From Gautieria morchelliformis (Eukaryota > Basidiomycota > Agaricomycetes > Gomphales > Gomphaceae): a stretch of 64,000 bases of DNA. Where the stretch lies: the NCBI GenBank assembly GCA_015179125.1, contig WHVA01000200.1, forward strand, positions 62,001 to 126,000. The letters are read 5' to 3'. Under the pieces are notes generated by a model, which had not been told where the DNA came from, made no database searches, and saw only the letters and a program-made list of their open reading frames with translations. The position numbers and the translations under genes were made by a program. Below are positions 47,963 to 59,339 of the stretch, in pieces (position 1 is the stretch's first letter; each line of letters opens with the position of its first letter).

Positions 47963-50472
47963 ATGGCCACAGGCAATACTGCAAATGCATTTGCTGGCCC
48001 TTGGTCCTCCCTGAGCCCTCCTCTCACGCCTTGGATGTAGGTAGTTATTTACTAGTGAGGTCTTTGTTTATTTATATCGTTTTCAGCTTGGACGTTATAC
48101 GGTCCCTTGGTCATACTCAAATGACCCCAGTGCAGGCCAGCACCATCCCTTTATTTATGAAACATAAGGATGTCGTCGTGGAGGTATGTCTGTACATAGT
48201 TTGTTATGCTATGAAGGTTCACTAGTCCTGTAGGCCGTGACGGGATCAGGAAAAACTCTTGCTTTTGTAATTCCCATCCTAGAGAAGCTCATAAAGCGAC
48301 ATCATGAAGCACCCCTGCGCAAAAATGAGATTGGCGCCTTAGTGATCTCACCCACCCGGTAAGCAAACTAAATATCTGCTCGATCATGCTGTCTGACCGC
48401 TGTGCTCCATGACAGTGAACTCGCCACGCAGATCCACTCTATATTTTCCCTCTTCCTTTCCTCTCAGCCATCTTCTGAAGCATCATCTTCACCCGAAGAT
48501 AACCCTTCAACCACTGCGCAACCCCCCATGTATCCACCGCCTCTCCTCCTAATCTCAGGTACGGCCTCGACGCCTGCGCAAGATGTCTCGCGTTTTTTAG
48601 ACACTAGAGCCGATATAGTCGTGGGAACTCCAGGTCGAGTGGACGAGTTCATCCTTGGTAGAGGTCGTAGTATGGTGAGCTGCAGGGAGCTCGAAGTGCT
48701 TGTTTTGGATGAAGCGGACCGGTATATGAATCCCACGATATGAATCCCACGATGTACTAAATCTTTTCACAGTCTGCTCGATCTAGGTTTCGATGCATCT
48801 ATCACCCGCATCATATCACACTTACCTAAACAACGCCGAACTGGTCTCTTCTCAGCAACCATGACAGATGGTCTGTCGTCGCTTGTCCGAGTGGGACTGC
48901 GCAATCCTGTGCGAGTCGTCGTCAAAGTGGAGGCGAAACGGGGCGTCAAGCGGAAGGCCGGCGACGAAGTCACCTCCGAACGTCGAGTCCCTGCGAGGCG
49001 AATCCACATTCCTTTCATTTAGGAACATATTAATCATGCTTGGGCGCAACAGCTTACAGAATTTCTTTGTGGAGTGCAGAGCATCGGAGAAACTCGTTCA
49101 ATTATTACGCATAATTGCTCATGAACAACAGCACCATGGTTCGGCGAAGTTTATCGTTTATTTCGCAACGTGTGCATGCGTAGACTATTTCTACCGCGTA
49201 GGTTCATTATTCCTACCTATCTCCTTCAGAAACTGATTAGCGTTACACCATTAGATACTGCCTGCCCTTCTTCCCAGGACCTGTTCTCTTCACTCTCTGC
49301 ATGGTCACATACCACCTGCGTCTCGAACATCCACTTTAGCTGCCTTTGGGTCACACCCTTCGACCCCAGTATCGTCCTCCATTTTGCTCTGCACAGACGT
49401 GGCGGCCCGAGGGCTTGATCTACCCACGGTCGATGTCGTAATACAATTTGATCCCCCGGTGGATCCGAAAGGATTTTCTCATCGGTGCGGAAGGACTGCA
49501 CGAGCCGGCAGGGAAGGGAGAGCCTGGTGCCTGCTCGGGGAGAAAGAAAGAGGTTACGTAGGTGCGCTATGTCCCACCAATGTAACCAGGTATATCTGAG
49601 TATGGGCCCCACTCCATAGATTTTCTGGCCGTGCGCAAAATCCCTCTCACGGAACGGTCGTTCTTAACGGATGATCAAGGCCTTTCTAGTGAATCGAAGA
49701 TGGCTGAAGCAGACGGCGAACGATCAGAGGACTATATGGTCGAGCATACCATCACACAAATACGAGCAGTTGTACTCCAGGATCGTGATAGTTTCGATAA
49801 AGTGAGTCCGGTCGCGCATAGCGGCACGTCACTAACACTCGTATCGCTTCTGGTTAGGCAGTGAAGGCATATGTCTCCTTCATCCGCGCATATACGAAAC
49901 ATGAGGCGTCGTATATCTTCAGGTTGAACAACCTTGACCTTGTGGGTGTTGCACGTAGCTTTGGGCTCCTCAGGCTTCCACGCTGTCCGGAGTTGAAAGG
50001 AGTGGATGCCAAGACTGCAGGGTGGCGCGATGCAGATGTCGACGTATGTGGTAAATTAGTCGCAATACGTTCTCGGCTCATAAAGAAGGGGTTCTAACAG
50101 TGGGACGTTTATGCCTACAAAGATAAAAGGCGGGAGGCAAAGCGTGTCCAGCAACTGACCGTGAAGCGTTCTAGTAAAGTCCATGAAGAGCGACAACGGC
50201 TACGCAAAGATCGTGAGGAAAAGAAAAAGAGGAATGAGGCGTGGTCCTCTAAGACGCTGCAGAGGGAGCACCGTGACCAGCGTCGAGAAAAGAAGGGACG
50301 GAAGCGAGCGTGGGCGAGAGGCAACCCCAGTACTACAATTTCGACCAAGGATAACGATAATGTTGACGACGACACCAACCCCGATGCTGCAGATGATTGG
50401 GAAGAACTAAAACGAGAAGACCGGGAGGCTAGGAATGCCAAAAGGACAACTTTTGTAACTTCTGACTTGTAA
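47963..50472 (+). CDS. SPB4: DEAD-box RNA helicase Spb4 (60S ribosome biogenesis)
   Basis: Nucleolar ATP-dependent RNA helicase needed for 25S/27S rRNA processing. It starts [17 protein letters not shown] (ATG 47963). Intron 48036-48086 leads to [20 protein letters not shown] (Q motif). Helicase motifs follow: [14 protein letters not shown] (I), SPTRELATQ (Ia), TPGRVDEF (Ib), VLDEADR (II, DEAD), LFSATMTD (III, SAT), then [41 protein letters not shown] (V) and [13 protein letters not shown] (VI). A 51-base intron (48722-48772) follows DEADR, and another (49201-49256) joins DYFYR to [12 protein letters not shown]. The C-terminal extension characteristic of Spb4 ([36 protein letters not shown]) and a very basic tail ([18 protein letters not shown]) end at 50472. 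All motifs are intact. Confidence 0.95.
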
Positions 50473-50518
50473 TAACTTCTGGTTCAATGATTTACTATAA
50501 GCGGATGATTTCGGTCGT

Positions 50519-51136
50519 TCAAGGGTTAACCTCTGCCAATGTATTGGAAACAAGGTCGCCACCGGTATGCTCCAGTTCAGCGAGGTTGACAAGCCCAAAA
50601 TGTCTACTCCGTCCAAGAACCTCTTCATCGCGTGGAAGTTTCTCTCCTCGATTAAGAACTACACCCACAAAGCGTCGAGCCTTGCCCCTGCGCCAAGGTA
50701 TGCTATAGTAACGTACGAAGCCCGGGGCTACAGCGTATAATGTGTGGTCGCGACCAATCTTTACCTGCGTTCTGGCTGAGTATGGCAAAAGGTGATAAAA
50801 GCAGACTACTGACATGTTGACCAGGATGGAATTGGGTTCCTCGTTGACGTACGATGATGTTTCCGGGAATAACAGGCTCGTCTGAGGAAACAGCAGGATA
50901 AAGATCGCACAGCTCGCCATCAGGAGCTACCTTACCAGAAAATTTCTTAACTCCTAACCGCTTTCCAGGTGAGCCACCATGGTTGCGTATTGTTCCACCA
51001 GCGCGTTTGGTGGCAGTTCGCACTTGGCCGAGACCTGAAAGAGGATTACAAACGTAAAAGTGAGAGTGGAAAAAGACAAACCCTTAAATAAAGGAGCTAC
51101 CCTTTGTTTAAAAACAGAGCTCAGCCCCAACATCAT
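50519..51136 (-). CDS. MRP7: Mitochondrial large ribosomal subunit protein bL27m
   Basis: Component of the mitochondrial 54S subunit near the peptidyl-transferase centre. Exon 1 (from ATG 51134-51136) encodes [11 protein letters not shown]. After an intron of about 65 bases it resumes [20 protein letters not shown], then [11 protein letters not shown], the universal bL27 N-terminal block. [20 protein letters not shown] and [20 protein letters not shown] are the bL27 core strands. The C-terminal extension ([20 protein letters not shown]) is typical of fungal mitochondrial forms. The stop is at 50519, 46 bases from the end of SPB4 (convergent). The start lies 85 bases from the SKP1 start (divergent). 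Confidence 0.94.
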
Positions 51137-51221
51137 GTAGGAGACAAGGCGCTAAGAAACTCCGCTATTCCTTCTCTTTGCCACCACCACCACCTACAGC
51201 CTCCTACTGTTTCTACGTGCA
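51137..51221. promoter_or_regulatory. 85-base divergent promoter, MRP7 and SKP1
   Basis: Only 85 bases separate the two start codons. It contains a CCACCACCACC run and pyrimidine-rich DNA. Both 5' UTRs and both promoters must fit here or extend into the genes. Confidence 0.5.
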
Positions 51222-51994
51222 ATGGTTGTCTTAGCCACTTCCGACCACGAACAGTTTGTCGTCGACAAGGAGGTCGCCGAGCGTAGCGTACTTATCAAAA
51301 ACATGTTAGAAGGTCTGTTTCCTCGTCTACACTTACACGCCACACTCAGCAAACGCTATTCTCGTGGTTATTATTGCAGACGTTGGAGAGAGTGATCAAC
51401 CTATTCCCCTCCCTAATGTCTCATCTAGTGTACTCAAGAAGGTCATTGACCGTTGCCGCGTATTTGTTCTTCCAGTTGAGCCTAACACCACAACTTGACT
51501 ACAGGTATTGGAGTATTGTGAACACCACCGCGGTGACGCTCCTGTTCCAGATACGGATAACGCAGATGAAACGCGCAAGAGGACAACAGATATCTCCGAG
51601 TGGGACCAAAAGTTCATTACTGTGGACCAGGAGATGCTGTTTGAAATCATTTTGGCGGCAAACTACTTGGATATTAAGGCATTACTGTAAGTCTAGGATA
51701 ATTACGAGTAGCGCGTAGTCGTCCGGTTGTTTCGGCCCTCCCCCTATCGCCATTTTGTAGTAATTATTTACTGATCCATGTTTTTCTAGTGACGTTGGGT
51801 GCAAGACTGTGGCAAATATGATCAAGGGAAAAACGCCGGAGGAAATCAGGAAACTCTTCAACATTGTCAACGACTTTACGCCTGAGGAGGAGGCTCAGAT
51901 CAAGAAAGAGAATGTACGTTTTACCGTTTCCTTCCATATATTATCACTCACGACTTTCCCCTTGTCCCAATAGGAATGGGCGGAAGACCGATGA
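51222..51994 (+). CDS. SKP1: Skp1, SCF ubiquitin ligase adaptor
   Basis: Bridges cullin and F-box proteins in SCF ubiquitin ligases. Exon 1 is [20 protein letters not shown] then [10 protein letters not shown], from ATG 51222 (an alternative to the usual VxLxTSDxE start, well conserved). Intron 51313-51379 leads to [20 protein letters not shown]. Intron 51441-51504 joins KK to [16 protein letters not shown]. Then come [20 protein letters not shown] and [12 protein letters not shown], an intron, [37 protein letters not shown] and, after a last intron, NEWAEDR with TGA 51992-51994. Every block is canonical and the F-box-binding C-terminal helices are intact. An F-box-like gene occurs at 17334. 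Confidence 0.97.
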
Positions 51995-53297
51995 ACAAGA
52001 TTCGCTACAGGCTTGCATGTTACTCGTTCTAGCTTTTAATCTGAGCTTTCTCTTCCTCCCACCCACCCATTCATGTAATATGCCTCAACCATCGCTTGTA
52101 GCTGAATACAAGAAGCTTTAACGAGTCGCGACGGTATGTATCTGTGTAGACTGCGCAATGACAAGTTTGTTACTCCCCGGCTGTGATTACAGCCGGACTC
52201 CGACCCGTGCTTTTTCAGCCTTTTTATAGCTAGAGACACCTGGGTTTTCCTTTACAAGTAGGCCTTGTCTCAGCTAGCTTCCTTGATCAAAAACTCTCAG
52301 AAAGTCATCATCTAACCTCTCACGAAGAGCTTTTAGCTTGGGAGGTTGTCGTTCGTCGGCGGCAGCAACCAGGCTTCTTCCGGCCCTTGGGGGGTTTTCT
52401 GAAGCTCCTACACAATTTCGCCACACCGGGCCTTTTAGAAATGGAGCGACTGAGGCATCAAGTATCTCATTTCTGGCGAGTGGAACGGTTGTTTCGGGGC
52501 TTGGAGCGCCAATCAAACGCAGCCAATCTCAATATTGTGAGCTGAGCGGCCTAGCCCAACAGGTTTCGCGTGTCCGAGTACCTATGCTGGAGCATTATTC
52601 ATATGCTCTCAGTACTCTCTATCGTCTCCTGCGTGCAGTGGAGTTGGCATCAATAAGATGAAAAGCATCTGGGCATCGTCGGACTGGTGAAGTAGTCGAT
52701 GATTCTGGATCGAGGAGGCGCAGGGCTGGTTCAGTCACTGGCACGGATATAGGTACAGGACTGTATCTACTGAATTTCTAAGTAACATGAATGCACTACC
52801 TCTGGCGCTTGGCACGGCGTTTCTCGTTGGCCCCATGTCTGCGTATTTTAGCTACTTCTTCGGTCGCCAGCTTCAAAATGACCTTGGCAGTTCCTTCGAC
52901 GGGCAATGGGCGAGCAATTCAGGGACGGCGAGCCCATCTGCAAGCTGTGAGAGCAGAGCGGAGTGAAGATATTCTTCACAGTGGAAGAGTGTGGGTTTCT
53001 TACATACATAAAATAGGGCAAATCACACCGTGCAAACGGCTGTAACGTGGGACTCCTAACGCTTGCTCGACGGCATGCAGGGGAATTTTGTGAATCTAAG
53101 GCAAGCAGCGCTCGGCTCCGCGGTTTTCGAATCCAGTCACGAGTCAACCTCGTCGCCACCTTCCCGGATTGTTGATCTACACCTATTAGACCATTATTCT
53201 TGCCGGGGCCATCCTTACACTTTTAGTCTACTGCTTGCAAGTCGCTTTTACACTCTTGGGGTTTTGACCCCACTCTCTATTCCATGCACATTTTGGA
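51995..53297. other. 1.3 kb spacer between SKP1 and capping-enzyme genes
   Basis: Apart from the tentative minus-strand gene above, this stretch shows only short frames. The 3' UTR of SKP1 and the promoter of the capping enzyme gene lie here. Confidence 0.4.
52274..53212 (-). CDS. Possible small hypothetical gene
   Basis: Fragments on minus that could belong to one or two short genes between SKP1 and the capping enzyme. A possible start MAPARIM is at 53212. A basic, clearly non-random segment TAKVILKLATEEVAKIRRHG then ANEKRRAKRQR lies near 52796-52910. Downstream pieces are TEPALRLLDPESSTTSPV (about 52640-52740) and ETTVPLARNEILDASVAPFL ending in a stop at 52274. Frames can be connected by GT-AG introns, but not uniquely. 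No family is recognised. Treat the existence of coding sequence as possible and the model as a guess. Confidence 0.28.
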
Positions 53298-55151
53298 ATG
53301 CCACGAATACCAGACATTCCCGGCGATCTCATTGAGGGTTTCGAGCATGTCGGTTTTTTGAAAGAACAAGTGGCGCGTCTCTGTGGATTGGATCGTTATC
53401 GGTTCGTCATTTGCGCTTTTAGTACCGGCAGCATCTTATAATGGTTTTGGTGATCTTTCTTCCGTTGTTCTGCTGGATATGTTGCCGTGTCTTCAGTTTT
53501 CCTGGTAGTCAACCCATCAGCTTTGGAAGAAAGGATCTGATTAGGCTCGAGCACGAAGAGTACGTCGGCCTATACATATTCTGTTATTTTCCTCATCAGC
53601 ATTAGTTATTGGGTCTGCGAAAAATCTGACGGCGTCCGTGTGCTGGTCTTTGTACGCCAGGAAGACAATACGAGTGCAGTCTATCTCGTATGTCCTGCGT
53701 TTAATTCTCCTCTATCTGCTCAGGCCATTGCCAGATTGACAGACATGACCAATATCGGATGGTGTCAGGATATTATTTCCCATTCAACGAAGACCCCCGC
53801 CGACCATTGGGCGATACGATTTTGGATGGAGAACTTGTCCTTGACATGAATCCGAAAACTCAACAAGTTGGGTGACTCTTATTCTTTCGGGTTGCACCAT
53901 GCCTTCAAGCCACAGATATATATTGTTACACTGTTCTTCTGTTTTTTGGAGGTCATCATGCTGACATGGTAAAACCCCAGGAAACTTTACGTCTATTAAT
54001 CTTCGATTGTCTCGTGATCAACGAGCAAAATGTAATGTCCAAACCTCTCTCTAGTCGATATGGGGTTCGTCCTTGTTCCCATGCATTTGGAATCAAAAGC
54101 TGAACGCGACAAGGGGCACAGAGATTGCACCAGTGGTTTTACGATCCCTACGAAAGGGTACTCCGAGACGTGCCACAGCTACGTGCTAATCGACCATTCG
54201 AGTAAGTTTCCTTCCATCAATCCTAGAAAAAATCTAACATGACGTCTATAGCATAAAAATCAAACAAATGCAACTTTCGTACCATGTTGAGAAGGTTATC
54301 AAGGAAGACATCCCCAGACTTCAACATGGTAACGACGGGCTTATCTACACATGTGCCGAGTCAGGGTATGTCGTTGGCACTGACGAGCGCATGTATGTAT
54401 TGTTTTTTTTTTTCACGTCTCGCTACCTGATCGTGTTCTTGCAGCTTAAAATGGAAGCCTGCCTCAGAGAATAGCATTGATTTTCGGCTCGAGCTGGGCT
54501 TCCCCCCGTTAGTCACAAATCCAACTGAGCCAGATTTTTGTGCCAAGCCACAGTTTATATTGAAGTCGTGGATGGGCAAGGAACGTGGCGGTGGGCGGGA
54601 TGCAAAAGGCAAGCAACGCGAGGCGTATGAATATTTCGATGTAATGACCGTGGATGACGAGGAGTGGGCGCGGTAGGCCCTTTATCCTCATTTCTTTTCA
54701 TTCCCATTAATGAAAGATGTGCAGGATGAAGGCCTCTGGGGAGCAAATAGATGATCGCATAGTGGAGGTCTGCTGGGATCTACAGCGCGAAGGGTGGAAA
54801 ATGATGCGGTTTCGAGACGATAAGCCTGAAGGAAACCATAGGTCTACCGTAGATAAAATCGTACAGACTATCTTGGACGGTGTTGAGCGAGACGAGGTGA
54901 GATTCTCTTTGTCCTATGTATTGCAAAGTTCATCGTCATACCGTTTCATTCGTCTTCTCCTTATCCATTTTCGGCTCTGCTGATCTATCCTTGCACAGCT
55001 CATAAGCCGCTCTGCCAGCATCAAAGCGGCTTGGAAAGTTCGGCATTCTCGCCCGGAAAAGCCGCCACCGTCACGTTCATACAGACCTCTCGGTCAGCCG
55101 ATCCTCACGAAGGTACAAGGACCGGACGTATGGGCGGGATTCCATCGTTGA
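53298..55151 (+). CDS. CEG1: mRNA-capping enzyme, guanylyltransferase subunit
   Basis: Transfers GMP to the 5' diphosphate end of nascent mRNA in the nucleus. It begins MPRIPDIPGDLIEGFEHVGF (ATG 53298). Short exons give LCGLDRYR, FPGSQPISFGRKDLIRLEHE and YWVCEKSDGVRVLVFVRQ; KSDG is the KxDG motif whose lysine forms the covalent GMP adduct. YYFPFNEDPRRPLGDTILDG and ELVLDM (motif III area), LRLLIFDCLVINEQ, NDGLIYTCAESGYVVGTDE (motif IV), LKWKPASENSIDFRLEL (motif V) and DDRIVEVCWD then WKMMRFRDDKPEGNHRST (OB-fold, motif VI type) follow in order. The stop is at 55149-55151 (WAGFHR). No triphosphatase domain is fused, as expected for fungi. Introns are numerous and mostly under 70 bases. Confidence 0.94.
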
Positions 55152-56543
55152 CAACCTGACGCCCCCCCGGTATCTGTTGCAGGCTGGGCATATCACTGTT
55201 GTAATTGATTATGCCACTCCGTAATAGTGCTGGCGCTGCCAGCGTGTCACCTTATGTGGATACACAATCAACTTTCCCTATAAAATATCTTAGCTGCATG
55301 GGATTTTGAAGGAAGAATCACTGCGAGAAAGAACAAATTATCTAAAGTTGTTATGCACCCATGAATTACTAGGCATGGAAACGAAAGAAGTAATGAAAAG
55401 ATCCGTCACCACGATCGATGACTCGGGACACGTGCGTACAAGCTCCAGAAATTCTGTTTGGGAGGATGCGATTCCATGACTGCTTTTCATTATTGCTCCT
55501 GCTTAACAAAAGCCTTGTCAAATGCACCCCAGCCTTTAGTCTTAGAGATGTAGGGTCTATAGTTGGGTATCGACATCCATTAACAGAGCCTTGCACCGCG
55601 TAAGTTCAGTGCAAGGCGTGTCTGCTGCAGGCATAAGCTCTTCAAATTCCCGTGGAATGAAGACGGGTGGTTTGCGGAGTAGCGTGGCGATATCCAAGAC
55701 CGAAGAAAGAAATGAGACTGCATTGGTGCCAAACAGAGCTGCACCTGAGTAGGGGCAGGTTCTTGTAGGGTGGACTGGGCTGATCATTTCCTTGGTTGTG
55801 TCAATGAACATGTCATGGCTGTCGTCTGATGTACGAACACCTCCGGAGAATCTGATATCCCTTCTTCGAGGTCACTCCTACAGAAAACCAAAGGGTATGT
55901 GTAAAAATTAGGCTAAACGAAGAGGGCTCACTGTGCGTTAGTTTCTGGTCTCGGCACACCTTGGCTACTATGGGATACATCATAAAGTTCTAGCGCACGC
56001 GCGACTACTCTGAAAAAGGGGACAAACATCATGCCGTAGTTAAATCCGTCATGAGCACTAAGTATTTGCAGCTTGACTGATGAATTTTAACTGATTGGGT
56101 AGTTTATTAGGTTGATGGACACTTGCTTCATAGAGACGGAAATGTGGCTTTAGGAAAGCAAGGCATAATAATGTCTCGTGAGAATGTATTTCTGTCTCCG
56201 ACAACCAGCCGGCTGTCCTCAAATATAACCCACCCGTCTCAACATTGAACCCCTACTCCCCAACGCTACCTTAAAATATGAACCGGGGATCAATAGAAAG
56301 CTCTCAATGAGCACATTCTAGCAAAATTATCCATTTCATGATATCGTCAAAGTTCGTTCAGTTATAAGTCAATCTTTGTGTCATACAGGCTTCGTGCCAC
56401 CATATGTTCTGCTTCTTGCAGCCTTGAACGGAATCCATCCCGGAGCGTTATTAGAGTAGATTGAGTGCACATTAATGAGAGCCACTGTGGCCAGTACAGT
56501 CTGTATATTTCTAATAATTCTACATTGGGATTTACTTGATGAA
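55152..56543. other. 1.4 kb spacer before the transposase gene
   Basis: Contains a possible coding relic (55557-56060, minus) and AT-rich DNA. I looked for a terminal inverted repeat matching the right flank (63858-64000) and saw none of convincing length. Confidence 0.4.
55557..56060 (-). CDS. Possible gene fragment, unrecognised
   Basis: Two exon-like segments: LQILSAHDGFNYGMMFVPFF then RVVARALELYDVSHSS (about 55940-56060), and, in another frame, FIDTTKEMISPVHPTRTCPY to a stop at 55557 with FLSSVLDIATLLRKPPVF. The sequence character looks protein-like, but I could not connect the two with a unique intron and know no matching family. It may be a small gene or the tail of a decayed one. Confidence 0.28.
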
Positions 56544-57829
56544 CTATTTTCGGGGCCGCAGACGTCGCCCTACAACTGCCGGTGCCAGGACTCCTTCGGG
56601 GCTTCGCTTTCGCTTAGCGTTGGATATCTTCTGAGTGCCCGTATAGTTTGTCGCCAAGCCGTCACCAGAAGTATCCTCTCGCTGTTTACCATGTGGAAGA
56701 GCACCGGCAAATGCTTTCCATCCCTCGGTGGTCTTCACAAGTCGAATCAAGGGCAGTTGATCTGTAGCTAGAGCAGACCCAACCGCCAGAGCTGCATCTA
56801 TAGCTAAAGATGACCTAGTCTCTTCTGTTTTGTTGGTCGCTGCATGTTCCACTCGAGCCCTTTCTACACTTTCGGCTTCTCCTTGACTAGGCTTTTGTGT
56901 AGGTTTGCTGGGTTCTTTTACAGCTGCCGTCTGCTGCACCTCGCTTCCACTCGCCATAGCTTCATCTTTGTGACCTTGTAGTACATCAGGACTTTCCATT
57001 TGACCAGCTTTGGGAATAACAGTTACAGCTTCTTGTGGGACATGTTCTTTAGTGCGCCCAGTGTCCGCATCGCGTTTATCCACATCGCGTGAAGGGGCTT
57101 CTTCAATATGAGCCTGCTCTTATGTGATAAGTGTCAAATAAAGCAGAAAATAAAGTGATGACCTTAGGATCAGAAGCAAAGGACACCTCAACGCCCGGTA
57201 GCTTGATCGTCGCGTCCATAATCCTGCGCGTCCGTTCAAAATCATCGTGTCCTTTGACACTCAGCGAAACGCGCCCTCGCATAGCTTCCCATACCAATTC
57301 ATGATCCGAGGAGGGTCGATACAGGTCGCCCTGGTCTGCCAGCACGTACGTTTCTTCAGCTCCGAGCCCCAGTCGATTACCTAGCAGATAGTAAGCCAGA
57401 ATTGCGCAACCAGGGCCGAACGCCAGGTTTGTCTGTTCCAGGTGGCCCTGAATGCCATGCGTTTCTCCTAACACACATGCAAGTCTGCTAGCACAAAAGG
57501 ATCCAATGATGTATGCATCCACATTGTCTAGGTATTGGGAATGTTCTCTAAAAAAGTCAAAAGTCAGACCAGCATCAAGTGTGGATCGTGTGCGCTTGGC
57601 TAGACGTTCATTCCATTGGTCGACTAGTCTGTTGAACGGTGTTCTTGATGGTTGCGCGAGAATCTCTGCAACAGTATCAATGACTGTGCACAGATAGTCA
57701 TGTGCAGCTGCCTTTGCCGGTGAGAGAATGTCTCTGATTTGGTCATCTGCTAGACCTTGGGCTTCAGCAGCCTCTAGGTCACGCGTGTCCAAGTCGGCGG
57801 GCCATCTTAATTTGGGGATCTATGAAAAA

Positions 57830-59260
57830 TATATTAGGGACAGTCCAGTTCCGTAGAACATGATCCAGCACGTACCTGATAGGTTTGGAGCTCAGGCACT
57901 GAATCGTCAGGGGCACCCATGAGATCATAACATTCGGCGAACGTGCGAGTGAATTCATAGGTGTTTGGGAGAGGCAAAATGTCATAGAAGACTCGGAAGG
58001 TTGCGACCTGAGATGAAATATCGCATGCTGTGATCCGTGCTGGGAAATGTAGGTCTCCCGGAGCAAGGGGCCACAATGCCCAGGCATCCATGCGAGGCAC
58101 ATATGTCTCTCTCACCTGGGCAGACAGAATGACATTGGTGGAGGCAGGGTTATGGGTATTGGGCACCCTCAATGTCATTTTAAACGGTTCCACCCACTCA
58201 GATAGTGGGAAGGGTGCAGGGTTAGATTTGCAATGGGAGAATGACGCATGGGGCACTGCCTGTTGATCTTGCCATTCACAAGCCAAGCGTTGTCCTATTT
58301 GGGTACGCAGACCTTCAATGTCACCAGCACTCAGCAAGTATGTAGGTGCTTCTGGATCACCACCTCTCACTAACTCCTGTGTAAACGCCACCAGGTATAC
58401 CCCACAGTCGGTGATGTTTGACTGCTGGGGTAAGTGAGAAGGTAGCTTATAACCAGGTGAATATGGAGCCAACATGCAATGATAAGTAAGTCTTACCTCT
58501 GATCGCATATGCTCATCTGAATTCTGACGCCAAATGCCAGAAATTTCACCTCGATCTGAGCAATGTGACTCCCATGCAAGAAAGCGTAAAATGCGCTAGG
58601 ATATCACACAGTGAGACAAAAACAGAATATATAGAGGGCTTAGTGACACAAACCTCATAGATGTGCTTGTGCATAAGCACATTGGGGGTCATGCTATCAT
58701 ATATGCGAATCAACATGGTTTGCATGTTAATTGCTACCAGTATCCAATGCCTTTTTTTGGCAATAAACCATGGAAGGAGAAGTCTTCCATAATTAAATAC
58801 ATCGCACTAAAACATATTCAAGTCAGCTGATTTACTGATAAATGTGATAAGAGAGACCTACATCAGGTACCCAAGAGGTGAGCTTACTTCCCTTTTTTCT
58901 TCGTCCTCTCCCCTGTCCTGGAGGCCCAAATGTAGCTGTCAGAGGGGCATCACGAATGCGATCAGCAAGTATAGTGTCAAAGATCTTAAAACTGGCCAGA
59001 TCTGAGGTACTGGTATGGCAATCCAGGGTGTAGAGGTGAAAGTAGCTGTTGATCACCGTTTCAGAAAGTTCCCCCTGTGAGCGCAAGGCTTGGAGTTTGG
59101 CAGCATTAAGTGGGTAGATGCCATTGACCGTAAACCCTAACAGTTCATAGTCACACAGGGCCAGAAACAGTAGCTTGCTCTTGTCCGAGGCGCTTCTGGT
59201 TGTGTCCTGAAGGATGTGTAAGAAAGTGAATGAGATTTTTAGATTTAGAACAGGAAACAA
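57830..59260 (-). other. Ulp1/C48 protease module 2 (complete catalytic set)
   Basis: Within the transposase gene. The segment runs from ELSETVINSYFHLYTLD (near 59050) through FNYGRLLLPWFIAKKRHWIL, AINMQTMLIRIYDSMTP and, after two introns, PQQSNITDCGVYLVAF near 58400. His (RHW), Asp (YDS), Gln (QQSN) and Cys (DCG) of clan CE SUMO-type proteases are all present in order and spacing. It is predicted to be an active isopeptidase. Confidence 0.8.
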
Positions 59261-59339
59261 ACCATCAGTGGAATTGAGCCTGAAATTTTGAAGGTCTTAT
59301 GAGAGGGTGACTAAATCCAACCCCGTGTGTGAGTGGTTA

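Noticed and set aside
47965-50472. Apparent frame breaks in SPB4 suggesting a pseudogene
   Set aside because: Each break coincides with a short intron, and splicing restores all helicase motifs and the family C-terminus.
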